NCBI RefSeq assembly: GCF_004006235.1
Contig: NZ_CP034753.1
Span: 2,108,001 to 2,172,000, forward strand
Direction of reading: 5' to 3'
Length of the DNA stretch: 64,000 bases
DNA from: Agromyces sp. LHK192
GTDB lineage: Bacteria > Actinomycetota > Actinomycetes > Actinomycetales > Microbacteriaceae
Part shown: positions 54,247 to 64,000 of the stretch, piece by piece
How the letters are laid out: every line of letters starts with the position of its first letter
Numbering within the stretch: position 1 is the stretch's first letter
Notes under the pieces: model-generated
What the model was told of the DNA's origin: nothing
Database searches by the model: none
Seen by the model: the letters and a program-made list of their open reading frames with translations, nothing else
Position numbers and translations under genes: made by a program

Positions 54247-54576
54247 TCAGATCGCGAAGCCGAGCGCGCGCATCATGTCGCGACCGTCGTCGGTGATGCG
54301 CTCCGGGCCCCACGGGGGCATCCAGACCCAGTTGATCCGGAACTGGTCGACGACGCCGTCGAGCGCCTCGGCGGTCTGCTCTTCGAGCACGTCGGTGAGG
54401 GGGCATCCGGCGCTCGTGAGCGTCATGTGGATGACCAGCGCGTCGTGCTCGTCGTCCCAGCCGAGGTCGTAGATGAGGCCGAGGTCGACGACGTTGACCC
54501 CGAGTTCGGGGTCGACGACGTCCTTGAGCGCCTCGGTGACCTCGTCGAACTTCTCCGGCGCGAGTGAGGTGACCAT
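54247..54576 (-). CDS. sufT: Fe-S assembly factor SufT (DUF59/MIP18)
   Basis: A 109-residue DUF59 protein: VDPELGVNVVDLGLIYDLGW and MTLTSAGCPLTDVLEEQ (conserved Cys), with the C-terminal VWMPPWGPERITDDGRDMM. It helps mature Fe-S proteins. It is the last suf gene here, 20 bases after sufC. Confidence 0.93.
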   Translation of the reverse strand: MVTSLAPEKFDEVTEALKDVVDPELGVNVVDLGLIYDLGWDDEHDALVIHMTLTSAGCPLTDVLEEQTAEALDGVVDQFRINWVWMPPWGPERITDDGRDMMRALGFAI

Positions 54577-54596
54577 GTCCTGAGTCTACGCGCCGA

Positions 54597-55379
<783 letters not shown>

Positions 55380-55438
55380 GAGGTGTTGAATTCCTTCGAT
55401 CGGATGTCGGCCGCGGTGCGGCCCGAGCAGTGGGTCGG

Positions 55439-55765
55439 TCAGACGGCCAGGGTGACCGCGGGGTCGATCAGGACGTCGCCGCCCTCGATGCTGACCTGGT
55501 AGACGGGAACCGGCTCGTAGGCCGGGAGGGTGAGGGGCTTGCCGGTGTGCAGCGAGAACTTCGACCCGTGGGCCCAGCACTCGAGCGTGTCGTCCTCGAC
55601 GAAGCCCTCGGAGAGCGAGATGTCGCCGTGCGTGCACACGTCGCCGATGGCGAACACGTCACCGGCGGAGTCCTTCACGACCGCGATCGCGACGCCGTCG
55701 AGCACGAACTTCGATGCCTGGTTCTCGACGAGCTCGTCGATCCCGCACACGCGAACGGATGCCAC
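55439..55765 (-). CDS. Rieske-type [2Fe-2S] ferredoxin in suf operon
   Basis: A 108-residue Rieske protein with C-T-H (CTHGDISLSEG) and C-W-A-H (CWAHGSKF) cluster ligands, as in the NirD/BphF-like non-heme ferredoxin group. Start GTG 55765 lies one base after the sufD stop. Such a gene between sufD and sufC is common in actinobacteria; it may donate electrons during cluster assembly. Confidence 0.93.
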   Translation of the reverse strand: MASVRVCGIDELVENQASKFVLDGVAIAVVKDSAGDVFAIGDVCTHGDISLSEGFVEDDTLECWAHGSKFSLHTGKPLTLPAYEPVPVYQVSIEGGDVLIDPAVTLAV

Positions 55766-55766
55766 G

Positions 55767-56954
55767 TCAGCTCCCCTGGAGTTCGGCTTCGAGTGCGGCG
55801 ATGAGGTGCTCCTCGAGCTCGGGCGCACCGATCTGCTGCACGATCTCCGTGAGGAAGCCGCGCACGACGAGGCGGCGGGCCTCGTCCTCGCGGATGCCGC
55901 GCGCCATGAGGTAGAAGAGCTGCTCGTCGTCGAACCGACCGGTCGCCGACGCGTGGCCGGCGCCCTCGATGTCGCCGGTCTCGATCTCGAGGTTCGGCAC
56001 CGAGTCGGCACGCGTGCCGTCGGTGAGCACGAGGTTGCGGTTCTGCTCGTAGCTGTCGGTGCCGACCGCGGCGTTGCCGATGAGCACGTCGCCGATCCAG
56101 ACCGTGCGCGCACCCTCGCCCTGGAGCGCGCCCTTGTAGGTCACGCGCGAGCGGGTGTGGGGGGCGTCGTGGTGGACGTACACCTGCTGCTCGAGGTGCT
56201 GCCCCGCGTCGGAGAAGTACAGGCCGAGCGCCTCGACATCGCCGCCCTGCTCCGCGAGGTGCGTCGACGGGTTCACCCGGACGACCTTGCCGCCGAGCGA
56301 CACGACGATGTGCTTGAGCTTCGCATCGCGGCCGACGCGGGCGAAGTGGCTCGCCAGGTGCACCGAGTCGTCGGTCCACTCCTGGAGCGAGACGACGGTG
56401 AGGTTCGCGCCTTCGCCGACGAGGATCTCGACGTTCTCCGCGAGGCGCGCGTCGCCCGAACCGCCGAGCACGACGAGCCCACGGCTGTTCGGCGCGGCCT
56501 CGATGAGCGTGTGCGCGCCCCGAGGCGCGGTGCCGAGCGCCGTCCGGGTCACGGTCGCGGCCTTGTCGTCCTCGCCCGTCACGCGGATGAGGAGCGCCTC
56601 CTGGAAGCTCGACCAGGCGTTCGCCGAGCCTCGGTCCTCGGGCAGGCCCGCGGTGCCGATTCGGGCGTCGTCGCGCGACACCCAGGACACCTCGATGCCC
56701 GCGGCGTCCACCGTCTCGAGCGGCGTGCGCGATCCGTCGAGCTCGCCGCCGGTGAGGTCGGCGAACGCCGCGACCGGAGAGAGCTTCCACTCGTGCTCGC
56801 GGCCCGTGACGGGAGCGAAGTCGGCGACGTCGGCCGAGCGGAACCGCTCGGAGCGGGTCTGGACGGGCACCGTCGCGCCGGCGCCGTCCGAGTGCGCACG
56901 GATGCCGTGCTGCTCGGCGGTGGGCATGGCTGTGCTCTGCGTAGCGGCGGTCAC
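55767..56954 (-). CDS. sufD: Fe-S cluster assembly protein SufD
   Basis: A 395-residue beta-helix scaffold protein. Diagnostic are DAGQHLEQQVYVHHDAPHTRSR, FDDEQLFYLMARGI and RRLVVRGFLTEIVQQI. The GTG start at 56954 lies two bases after the sufB stop. It forms the SufBC2D complex. Confidence 0.95.
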   Translation of the reverse strand: MTAATQSTAMPTAEQHGIRAHSDGAGATVPVQTRSERFRSADVADFAPVTGREHEWKLSPVAAFADLTGGELDGSRTPLETVDAAGIEVSWVSRDDARIGTAGLPEDRGSANAWSSFQEALLIRVTGEDDKAATVTRTALGTAPRGAHTLIEAAPNSRGLVVLGGSGDARLAENVEILVGEGANLTVVSLQEWTDDSVHLASHFARVGRDAKLKHIVVSLGGKVVRVNPSTHLAEQGGDVEALGLYFSDAGQHLEQQVYVHHDAPHTRSRVTYKGALQGEGARTVWIGDVLIGNAAVGTDSYEQNRNLVLTDGTRADSVPNLEIETGDIEGAGHASATGRFDDEQLFYLMARGIREDEARRLVVRGFLTEIVQQIGAPELEEHLIAALEAELQGS

Positions 56955-56956
56955 TC

Positions 56957-58375
56957 TCAGCCCACCGATCCTTCCATGCCCATCTCGATGAGCTTGTTGA
57001 GTTCCATCGCGTACTCCATGGGCAGTTCGCGGGCGATCGGCTCGATGAAGCCGCGCACGATCATCGCCATCGCCTCGTCCTCCGGCAGACCGCGGGACAT
57101 GAGGTAGAAGAGCTGCTCCTCGCTGACCTTCGAGACGGTCGCCTCGTGGCCGAGCTGCACGTCGTCGACGCGGATGTCGATCGCCGGGTAGGTGTCGGAG
57201 CGGGAGATGGTGTCGACCAGGAGCGCGTCGCAGCGGACGGTGTTGGCCGAGTGGTGCGCGTTCGCGTCGACGCGGACCTCGCCGCGGTAGCCGGCACGAC
57301 CGCCACCGCGCGCGATCGACTTCGAGACGATCGACGACTGCGTGTACGGCGCCATGTGGATCATCTTCGCGCCGGCGTCCTGATGCTGGCCGGGGCCCGC
57401 GAAGGCGACCGACAGGGTCTCGCCCTTGGCGTGCTCGCCCATCAAGAAGATCGACGGGTACTTCATCGTGACCTTCGAGCCGATGTTGCCGTCGATCCAC
57501 TCCATGGTGGCGCCCTCGTGCGCGACCGCGCGCTTGGTGACGAGGTTGTAGACGTTGTTCGACCAGTTCTGGATCGTCGTGTAGCGCACGCGCGCGTTCT
57601 TCTTCACGATGATCTCGACGACGGCCGAGTGCAGCGAGTCCGACTTGTAGATCGGGGCCGTGCAGCCCTCGATGTAGTGGACGTAGCTGTCTTCGTCCGC
57701 GATGATCAGCGTCCGCTCGAACTGCCCCATGTTCTCGGTGTTGATCCGGAAGTAGGCCTGCAGGGGGATCTCGACGTGCACGCCCTTCGGGACGTAGACG
57801 AACGAACCGCCCGACCAGACGGCGGTGTTGAGCGCGGCGAACTTGTTGTCGCCGGCCGGGATCACGGTGCCGAAGTACTCCTCGAAGATCTCGGGGTGCT
57901 CCTTGAGCGCGGTGTCCGTGTCGAGGAAGATGACGCCCTGCTCCTCCAGGTCCTCGCGGATCTGGTGGTACACCACCTCGGACTCGTACTGCGCGGCGAC
58001 GCCGGCGACGAGGCGCTGGCGCTCCGCCTCGGGGATGCCGAGCCGTTCGTACGTGTTGCGGATGTCCTCGGGCAGGTCCTCCCAGGTCTGGGCCTGCTTC
58101 TCCGTCGAGCGGACGAAGTACTTGATGTTCTCGAAGTCGATCTCCGACAGGTCGGCGCCCCACGAGGGCATCGGCTTGCGGTCGAACAGCTGCAGCGCGC
58201 GCAGTCGGCGCTTGAGCATCCATTCGGGCTCGTCCTTCAGTCGCGAGATGTCCGCGACCACGTTCTCCGAGAGACCCCGGCGGGCTGATGCGCCGGCGGC
58301 GTCGGAGTCGGACCAGCCGAACTCGTAGACGCCGAGGCCCTCGAGCTCCGGGCGGTCGATCAGTACGTCCGTCAT
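56957..58375 (-). CDS. sufB: Fe-S cluster assembly protein SufB
   Basis: A 472-residue SufB. Blocks: [52 protein letters not shown] (first 20 of it), and the [17 protein letters not shown] region with its conserved Cys. First gene of sufB-sufD-ferredoxin-sufC-sufT. No SufR-type repressor, SufS or SufU gene is present in this window; the gene upstream is the divergent ctaA. Confidence 0.97.
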   Translation of the reverse strand: MTDVLIDRPELEGLGVYEFGWSDSDAAGASARRGLSENVVADISRLKDEPEWMLKRRLRALQLFDRKPMPSWGADLSEIDFENIKYFVRSTEKQAQTWEDLPEDIRNTYERLGIPEAERQRLVAGVAAQYESEVVYHQIREDLEEQGVIFLDTDTALKEHPEIFEEYFGTVIPAGDNKFAALNTAVWSGGSFVYVPKGVHVEIPLQAYFRINTENMGQFERTLIIADEDSYVHYIEGCTAPIYKSDSLHSAVVEIIVKKNARVRYTTIQNWSNNVYNLVTKRAVAHEGATMEWIDGNIGSKVTMKYPSIFLMGEHAKGETLSVAFAGPGQHQDAGAKMIHMAPYTQSSIVSKSIARGGGRAGYRGEVRVDANAHHSANTVRCDALLVDTISRSDTYPAIDIRVDDVQLGHEATVSKVSEEQLFYLMSRGLPEDEAMAMIVRGFIEPIARELPMEYAMELNKLIEMGMEGSVG

Positions 58376-58625
58376 GTGCTCCTCTTCTCCTCCCGTGCGA
58401 CCGGCTATCAGTCCGGCTCACCGTTCCTCGATGGTCGAGGCGGTTCGATCAGCGGTGATGTGCGGGTGGCTCCAGTGCGAACCTAAGATGGCTGAGGAGT
58501 CTGCGCGGACGCGCGTGCGCGCCGGGCCCAGATCTCCCAACCCATCAAGTCTACAGGGTCGCGCCGCCCTCGATGCCGACTCACGGCACCGTCCCAGCAC
58601 GGCCCGAGTGAGGAACGAACCACCC

Positions 58626-59606
58626 GTGCACCGCACCGCGCAGCCCGCAACCCGCACCACCGGCGGCAACCGCCTCCTCGCGTTCCTGCTCCCCACCGAG
58701 ATCACGCGCTGGGTCCGCGCGATGGCCTGGCTGTCGCTCATCGTGAACATCGGCATCGTGGGCACCGGCGGGCTGGTCCGCCTGACGGGGTCCGGCATGG
58801 GATGCGAGACGTGGCCCTACTGCACGGCCGACTCGCTGGTGCCGACACCCGAACTCGGCATCCACGGCCTGATCGAATTCGGCAACCGCACGCTCACCGG
58901 CGTCCTCGTCGTCGTCGCGGCGCTCATGTTCCTGTCCGTGCTGCGGCTCCGACCGCGCCGCCGGGATCTGGTCGGGATCTCGTTCGCCATCGGCATCGGC
59001 ATCATCGTGCAGGCCGTCGTCGGCGGCATCACCGTCTGGCTCCACCTGCACCCGGCCATCGTCGGCTTCCACTTCCTGGTCTCGGCGGCGCTCGTCGCCC
59101 TCGCGACGGTCCTCGTGTACCGCGTCTACGCCGCTCCGGGGCCACGGAAGCCGGCCGTCTCGCGCGGCTACGCGATCCTCGCGCACGTCACGAGCGCGGC
59201 CGTCCTGATCACGGTGATCGTCGGCATCCTGCTCACCGGCTCAGGCCCGCACGCCGGGGACGACGAAGCGGCACGGAACGGGCTCGACCCCATCCTCTGG
59301 CAGCACATCCACGCGTGGCCGGGCTACGCGACGTTCGCCCTCACGATCGCGCTGCTGATCGGCGCGCTCAGAACCCCGCGCGACCTCGGCCTCCGCGGTG
59401 CCGTCGGCCTCCTCCTCGCGGTCGAACTGATCCAGATCGCCGTCGGGCTCTGGCAGGCCCGCACCGGTCTCCCGATCGTCCTCGTGAACATCCACATGGT
59501 GCTCGCCGTCACGCTCGTCGCCGCGATGACCTCCGTCGTCCTCCGCCTGAAGCGTGCGGAGAACGCGGACCGCGTGGTGGAGGCATCCGTGCCCGTCGGG
59601 TCGTGA
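58626..59606 (+). CDS. ctaA: heme A synthase CtaA
   Basis: A 326-residue membrane enzyme with eight helices converting heme O to heme A for aa3 oxidase. Conserved parts: GGLVRLTGSGMGCETWPYC (with the Cys pair), GLIEFGNRTLTG, GFHFLVSAALV, WQHIHAWPGY and LVNIHMVLAV; the His residues bind heme. GTG at 58626 is chosen with AGGA 11 bases upstream; GTG 58608 in frame is possible. It diverges from sufB and converges with ctaB. Confidence 0.95.
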   Translation: MHRTAQPATRTTGGNRLLAFLLPTEITRWVRAMAWLSLIVNIGIVGTGGLVRLTGSGMGCETWPYCTADSLVPTPELGIHGLIEFGNRTLTGVLVVVAALMFLSVLRLRPRRRDLVGISFAIGIGIIVQAVVGGITVWLHLHPAIVGFHFLVSAALVALATVLVYRVYAAPGPRKPAVSRGYAILAHVTSAAVLITVIVGILLTGSGPHAGDDEAARNGLDPILWQHIHAWPGYATFALTIALLIGALRTPRDLGLRGAVGLLLAVELIQIAVGLWQARTGLPIVLVNIHMVLAVTLVAAMTSVVLRLKRAENADRVVEASVPVGS

Positions 59607-59658
59607 CCCTCCCACGGAACCGGGCCCGGATGTGCGCCCGACTGGACGCCCGGTTGCG

Positions 59659-60579
59659 CTAGAAGGGCAGCAGCGGGTCGATGCCGACCGCGAGGAACAC
59701 GAGCGACAGGTAGACGATCGAGCCGTGGAACACCCGCATCGGCGAGACCTGCTGGTGGTGGATCGCGAGGTGGTACAGCCGGTGCGTCTCGTAGATGAAC
59801 CATCCGCCCGACACCAGCGCCGTCGCGGTGTACACCAGGCCCATGTCGGCGATCGGGATGAGCAGCAGCGAGCAGGCGACGGTCGCCCACGCGTAGAGGA
59901 TCACCTGGAGGCCGACCTGGGCTCGTCCTCGCACGACGGCGAGCATGGGCACGCCGGCGGCGGCGTAGTCGTCCTTGTACTTCATCGACAGCGGCCAGTA
60001 GTGCGGCGGGGTCCACAGGAAGATGATGAGGAACAGGATGAACGGCGCCCAGTCGAGGCTGCCGGTGACGGCGGCCCAGCCGATCAGCACGGGCATGCAA
60101 CCGGCGATGCCGCCCCAGACGATGTTCTGCGCGGTGCGGCGCTTCAGGATGATGCTGTAGAAGACGACGTACAGCAGGATCGCGGCGAGCGAGAGGGCTG
60201 CGGCGACCCAGTTGGTGAAGATCCAGAGCCAGGCGATGGATGCCGCTCCGAGTCCGTACGCGAAGACCAGCGCTTCGCGGTCGGTCAGCTCGCCGGTCAC
60301 GAGCGGCCGGTTCTCGGTGCGCTTCATGACGCGGTCGATGTCGCGGTCGATGTAGCAGTTGAACGCGCCCGCGGAGCCCGCGCTCATCGCGCCGCCGATC
60401 AGGGTCGCGAGCATCAGCCAGAGGCTCGGGAGCCCCTGCTGGGCGAGGATCATCGTCGGCGCGGTGACGACGAGCAGCAGTTCGATCACCCGCGGCTTGG
60501 TGAGGGCCAGGTAAGCGGCCGCCTTGCGACGCAGGGTCGACGGCGGTCGGACCTCGCGGGTGTCTACTGCTGCCTGCAT
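59659..60579 (-). CDS. ctaB: protoheme IX farnesyltransferase CtaB
   Basis: A 306-residue UbiA-type prenyltransferase making heme O. The Asp-rich motif [19 protein letters not shown] (about 97-115), [17 protein letters not shown] and the second motif [16 protein letters not shown] are present with about eight helices. The start at 60579 follows AGAGGAACG. It pairs with ctaA, its product being the CtaA substrate. Confidence 0.96.
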   Translation of the reverse strand: MQAAVDTREVRPPSTLRRKAAAYLALTKPRVIELLLVVTAPTMILAQQGLPSLWLMLATLIGGAMSAGSAGAFNCYIDRDIDRVMKRTENRPLVTGELTDREALVFAYGLGAASIAWLWIFTNWVAAALSLAAILLYVVFYSIILKRRTAQNIVWGGIAGCMPVLIGWAAVTGSLDWAPFILFLIIFLWTPPHYWPLSMKYKDDYAAAGVPMLAVVRGRAQVGLQVILYAWATVACSLLLIPIADMGLVYTATALVSGGWFIYETHRLYHLAIHHQQVSPMRVFHGSIVYLSLVFLAVGIDPLLPF

Positions 60580-60901
60580 CGTTCCTCTTCCGGTTCGCGG
60601 GCGCGCTCGTACGGCGCGCGAACCGCTCTCGATTCTAGGCCATCGGCTCGGCCGGAGATGTCGGTCGGGTGTCGTGCCGCTCACCGGGCGGCCACGGACG
60701 TGTGAGTCATGTCCCGTCACGGCGTGTCATGGACTCCATATACTGATCGGAGCGCGCCCGGCGGCGCGGTTCTGTTGCGCGTCCCCGATGCGCCGGTCCG
60801 CAGGCTGTCGCCAGGCTCCACCGCGCCGAAGCGTATCCCGGCGGGTCCGGGGGCCGTCGGCTCCCCGGATGCCCGCCACGATCGGAAGGAACACACACCT
60901 C
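60580..60901. other. 322-base intergenic region between ctaB and tkt
   Basis: A divergent control region with no convincing ORF. A -10-like TATACT lies at 60739-60744 on the plus strand, about 160 bases before tkt, with a weak -35. GGAAGGAA near 60885 is the tkt ribosome site. Several short GGGCGG-type repeats occur but no clear operator or riboswitch is seen. Confidence 0.5.
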
Positions 60902-62992
60902 GTGGCAACTCTGCAGTGGGATCCCATCGACGACCGTGCCGTGGACACCGCGCGCGTGCTCGCCGCGGACGCGGTCGAGAAGGTCGGCAATGGGCACCCG
61001 GGTACGGCGATGAGCCTCGCGCCCGCCGCCTACCTCCTCTTCCAGAAGGTCATGCGGCGCAACCCGTCCGACACGGATTGGCTCGGTCGCGACCGGTTCA
61101 TCCTGTCGGCCGGCCACAGCTCCCTCACCCAGTACGTCCAGCTCTTCCTCGAGGGCTCGGGCCTCGAACTCGACGACCTCAAGGCGCTGCGCACCTGGGG
61201 CTCGAAGACCCCCGGCCACCCCGAGTACGGGCACACCGCGGGCGTCGAGATCACGACCGGTCCGCTCGGCCAGGGCCTCGCGTCCTCGGTCGGCTTCGCG
61301 TACGCGGCCCGCTACGAGCGCGGCCTGTTCGACCCGGAGGCACCGGCCGGCGAGAGCCCGTTCGACCACTTCGTGTACGTGATCGCGGGCGACGGCGACC
61401 TGCAGGAGGGCGTGACCAGCGAGGCCGCCTCGCTCGCCGGCCACCAGCAGCTCGGCAACCTCATCGCGATCTACGACTCGAACCAGATCTCCATCGAGGA
61501 CGACACGAACATCGCCTTCACCGAGGACGTCGCCAAGCGCTACGAGGCGTACGGATGGCACGTGCAGACGGTCGACTGGAAGCACACGGGCGAGTACGTC
61601 GAGGACGTCGCGGCCCTGTACGACGCGATCGAGGCCGCCAAGGGCGAGCAGTCGAAGCCGTCGATCATCATCCTGAAGACGATCATCGGCTGGCCCTCCC
61701 CCGGCAAGCAGAACACCGGCAAGATCCACGGCTCCGCCCTCGGCGCCGCCGAGCTCGCCGCGACCAAGGAGGTGCTCGGCTTCGACCCCGAGCAGTCGTT
61801 CGTCGTCGCCGACGACGTGTTCGAGCACACGCGGGCCGCGCGAGAGCGCGGCGCTGCCGCCCAGGCCGAGTGGCAGGTCGCGTTCGACGCGTGGGCCGCG
61901 GCGAACCCCGAGCGCAAGGCGCTGCTCGACCGCCTCGAGGCCGGCGAGCTGCCCGACGGCATCGAGTCGCTGCTGCCCGTGTTCGAGGGCGGCACCGAGG
62001 TGTCCACGCGTGCGGCGTCCGGCAAGGTCATCAACGCCCTCGCCCCGGCGCTGCCGGAGTTCTGGGGCGGCTCGGCCGACCTGGCCGAGTCGAACCTGAC
62101 GACCATCAACGGCGCGCCGTCGTTCATCCCGGAGCAGTGGTCGACCCACGAGTTCTCGGGCAACCCGTACGGCCGTGTGCTGCACTTCGGCATCCGCGAG
62201 CACGCGATGGGCGCGATCGTCAACGGCATCGCCCTGCACGGACCGACCCGACCGTTCGGCGGCACGTTCCTCATCTTCAGCGACTACATGCGTCCGGCCG
62301 TGCGCCTCGCGGCGCTGATGAAGGTGCCCTCGATCTTCGTCTGGACGCACGACTCCGTCGCGCTCGGCGAGGACGGCCCCACGCACCAGCCGATCGAACA
62401 GCTCGCGACGCTGCGCGCGATCCCCGACTTCACGGTGGTCCGTCCGGCCGACGCGAACGAGGTCTCGTACGCCTGGCTCGAGATCCTCAAGCGACACGAC
62501 GCCCCGGTCGGCATCGCGCTCACGCGGCAGAACATCCCCGTGTTCGAGCGCGGCGACGGCGAGGCGTCCGGCGACGTGTTCGCATCCGCGGCCAACCTCG
62601 CGAAGGGCGCGTACGTGCTCGCCGAGGCACCGTCGGGCACGCCCGACGTGATCCTGATCGCCACGGGCTCCGAGGTGCAGCTCGCCGTCGCCGCGCGCGA
62701 GCAGCTCGCGGCCGAGGGCGTGCAGGCGCGCGTCGTCTCGGCCCCGAGCCTCGAGTGGTTCGAGGCGCAGGACGCCGAGTACCGCGAGTCGGTGCTGCCC
62801 GCATCGGTCACCGCCCGCGTCTCGGTCGAGGCCGGCCTCGCGCTGAGCTGGGCGAAGTACGTGGGTGCACGCGGTCGCAGCGTCTCGATCGAGCACTTCG
62901 GCGCCTCCGCCGACTACAAGACCCTCTTCCGCGAGTTCGGCATCACGACGGAAGCCGTCGTCGCCGCCGCCAAGGAATCGCTCGCCTCCTGA
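60902..62992 (+). CDS. tkt: transketolase
   Basis: A 696-residue ThDP enzyme of the pentose phosphate pathway. Motifs: [20 protein letters not shown], the ThDP site [18 protein letters not shown] with [11 protein letters not shown], and catalytic Glu in [18 protein letters not shown] start at 60902 after GGAAGGAA. It is followed by tal after 23 bases, the usual tkt-tal order. Confidence 0.97.
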   Translation: MATLQWDPIDDRAVDTARVLAADAVEKVGNGHPGTAMSLAPAAYLLFQKVMRRNPSDTDWLGRDRFILSAGHSSLTQYVQLFLEGSGLELDDLKALRTWGSKTPGHPEYGHTAGVEITTGPLGQGLASSVGFAYAARYERGLFDPEAPAGESPFDHFVYVIAGDGDLQEGVTSEAASLAGHQQLGNLIAIYDSNQISIEDDTNIAFTEDVAKRYEAYGWHVQTVDWKHTGEYVEDVAALYDAIEAAKGEQSKPSIIILKTIIGWPSPGKQNTGKIHGSALGAAELAATKEVLGFDPEQSFVVADDVFEHTRAARERGAAAQAEWQVAFDAWAAANPERKALLDRLEAGELPDGIESLLPVFEGGTEVSTRAASGKVINALAPALPEFWGGSADLAESNLTTINGAPSFIPEQWSTHEFSGNPYGRVLHFGIREHAMGAIVNGIALHGPTRPFGGTFLIFSDYMRPAVRLAALMKVPSIFVWTHDSVALGEDGPTHQPIEQLATLRAIPDFTVVRPADANEVSYAWLEILKRHDAPVGIALTRQNIPVFERGDGEASGDVFASAANLAKGAYVLAEAPSGTPDVILIATGSEVQLAVAAREQLAAEGVQARVVSAPSLEWFEAQDAEYRESVLPASVTARVSVEAGLALSWAKYVGARGRSVSIEHFGASADYKTLFREFGITTEAVVAAAKESLAS

Positions 62993-63015
62993 GCGAGCAG
63001 AAGGAGACACATCCC

Positions 63016-64000
63016 ATGAGCACCACTCCCACCGCCGCCCTCTCCCAGGCCGGCGTCAGCATCTGGCTCGACGACCTCTCGCGCGAGCGACTCACGACCG
63101 GCAGCCTCGAGCGGCTCATCGCCGAGCGCGACGTCGTCGGCGTCACCACCAACCCGACGATCTTCGCGGGCGCACTGTCGAACGGCGCGGCCTACGCCGG
63201 CCAGCTCCACGAGCTCGCGGCGGCCGGCACCGACGTGGACACCGCGGTCTTCGAGATCACGACCGACGACGTGCGCGACGCATCCGACGTGTTCCGGCCG
63301 ATCTACGACCGCAGCGCCGGCTTCGACGGCCGCGTCTCGATCGAGGTCGCGCCCGACCTCGCCCACGACACCGAGGGCACGATCGCCTCGGCGAAGCAGC
63401 TCTGGGCGAAGGTCGACCGACCCAACGCCATGATCAAGATCCCGGCGACGGTCGAGGGCCTCGACGCGATCCGCGAGACGATCGGCGCGGGCATCAGCGT
63501 CAACGTCACGCTGATCTTCAGCCTCGACCGCTACCGCCAGGTCATCGACGCGTACCTCTCGGGACTCGAGCAGGCGAAGGCCGCGGGAATCGACCTCTCG
63601 ACCATCCACTCGGTCGCGTCGTTCTTCGTCTCCCGTGTGGACACCGAGATCGACAAGCGACTCGAAGCCATCGGCACCGACGAGGCGCTCGCGCTCAAGA
63701 GCAAGGCGGGCGTCGCGAACGCGCAGCTCGCGTACGAGCTCTACGAGCAGGAGTTCGGCGGGGAGCGCGCGACGGCACTCGTGGCCGCCGGTGCCAACCA
63801 CCAGCGCCCGCTCTGGGCCTCGACCGGCGTCAAGGACCCGGCGCTGCCCGACACGCTCTACGTCACCCAGCTGGTCGCGAAGGGCGTCGTGAACACGATG
63901 CCCGAGAAGACGCTCGAGGCGACCGCCGACCACGGCGAGATCCTCGGCGACACCATCACCGGCGCGTACGCCGACGCCGCCCGCGTGCTCGATGCCCTCG
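63016..64000 (+). CDS. tal: transaldolase, 3' end beyond window
   Basis: 328 codons of a transaldolase of the longer actinobacterial type (about 370 residues). The Schiff-base lysine is K141 in [26 protein letters not shown] and [10 protein letters not shown] open the barrel, and [15 protein letters not shown] lies near the end. AAGGAG precedes the ATG by nine bases. The frame is still open at the last base. Confidence 0.96.
   Translation, partial: MSTTPTAALSQAGVSIWLDDLSRERLTTGSLERLIAERDVVGVTTNPTIFAGALSNGAAYAGQLHELAAAGTDVDTAVFEITTDDVRDASDVFRPIYDRSAGFDGRVSIEVAPDLAHDTEGTIASAKQLWAKVDRPNAMIKIPATVEGLDAIRETIGAGISVNVTLIFSLDRYRQVIDAYLSGLEQAKAAGIDLSTIHSVASFFVSRVDTEIDKRLEAIGTDEALALKSKAGVANAQLAYELYEQEFGGERATALVAAGANHQRPLWASTGVKDPALPDTLYVTQLVAKGVVNTMPEKTLEATADHGEILGDTITGAYADAARVLDAL

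Overview
The window is high-GC DNA with dense coding, GTG and TTG starts, many 4-base stop/start overlaps and an actinobacterial ileS T-box leader. Gene content (DUF4031, DUF4233, short ValRS, proB without a PUA domain, the obg-rpmA-rplU and rne neighbourhoods) points to a member of the Microbacteriaceae (Agromyces/Microbacterium-like). This placement is an inference from content; no marker phylogeny was possible.

1-18.9 kb, accessory catabolic island. A minus-strand operon encodes a CoA-acylating aldehyde dehydrogenase, a short citrate-synthase/citryl-CoA-lyase-like protein, a ThDP-dependent 2-oxoacid enzyme and a QsuB/AsbF-type 3-dehydroshikimate dehydratase that runs off the left edge. Diverging from it are a secreted PQQ-type quinoprotein dehydrogenase with a C-terminal cupredoxin-like domain and a complete TRAP transporter (dctQ, dctM, dctP). 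Four IclR regulators surround a quinate/shikimate dehydrogenase (QsuD-like) that is cotranscribed with a TetR gene. A 17-bp palindrome (consensus GTYCCAYTSGRYGGRAC) recurs in or near the control regions and looks like the shared IclR operator. The dehydratase and QsuD fit quinate/shikimate use through protocatechuate; the role of the ThDP/citrate-synthase-like/acylating-dehydrogenase trio is unexplained. The island ends with a ThuA-domain gene split by an IS30-family element.

18.9-26.5 kb, mixed region. It holds a YVTN-type propeller protein, an XRE regulator, a frameshifted aldo/keto reductase, a zinc alcohol dehydrogenase, a Tat-exported Lcp rubber-oxygenase homologue with a divergent TetR gene and a perfect 16-bp operator, a GNAT enzyme, a membrane protein and tRNA-Ala(GGC).

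26.6-43.9 kb, core block, mostly minus strand. Genes are rsfS, a frameshifted Pro/Ala-rich membrane protein, nadD, proA, proB, obg, rpmA, rplU, rne, then ndk-DUF4233-folC-ileS as one overlapping chain. VKOR and DUF4031 genes lie on the plus strand. The ileS leader is a T-box whose Stem I lies inside the 3' end of an upstream TetR gene.

43.9-64 kb. This part has a Dpp/Opp-type ABC operon with a fused double ATPase, valS followed by a 25-bp triplicated end, GNAT, a small hypothetical gene and a methyltransferase. The suf operon follows (sufB, sufD, Rieske ferredoxin, sufC, sufT), then ctaA and ctaB for heme A, transketolase, and a transaldolase cut by the right edge.
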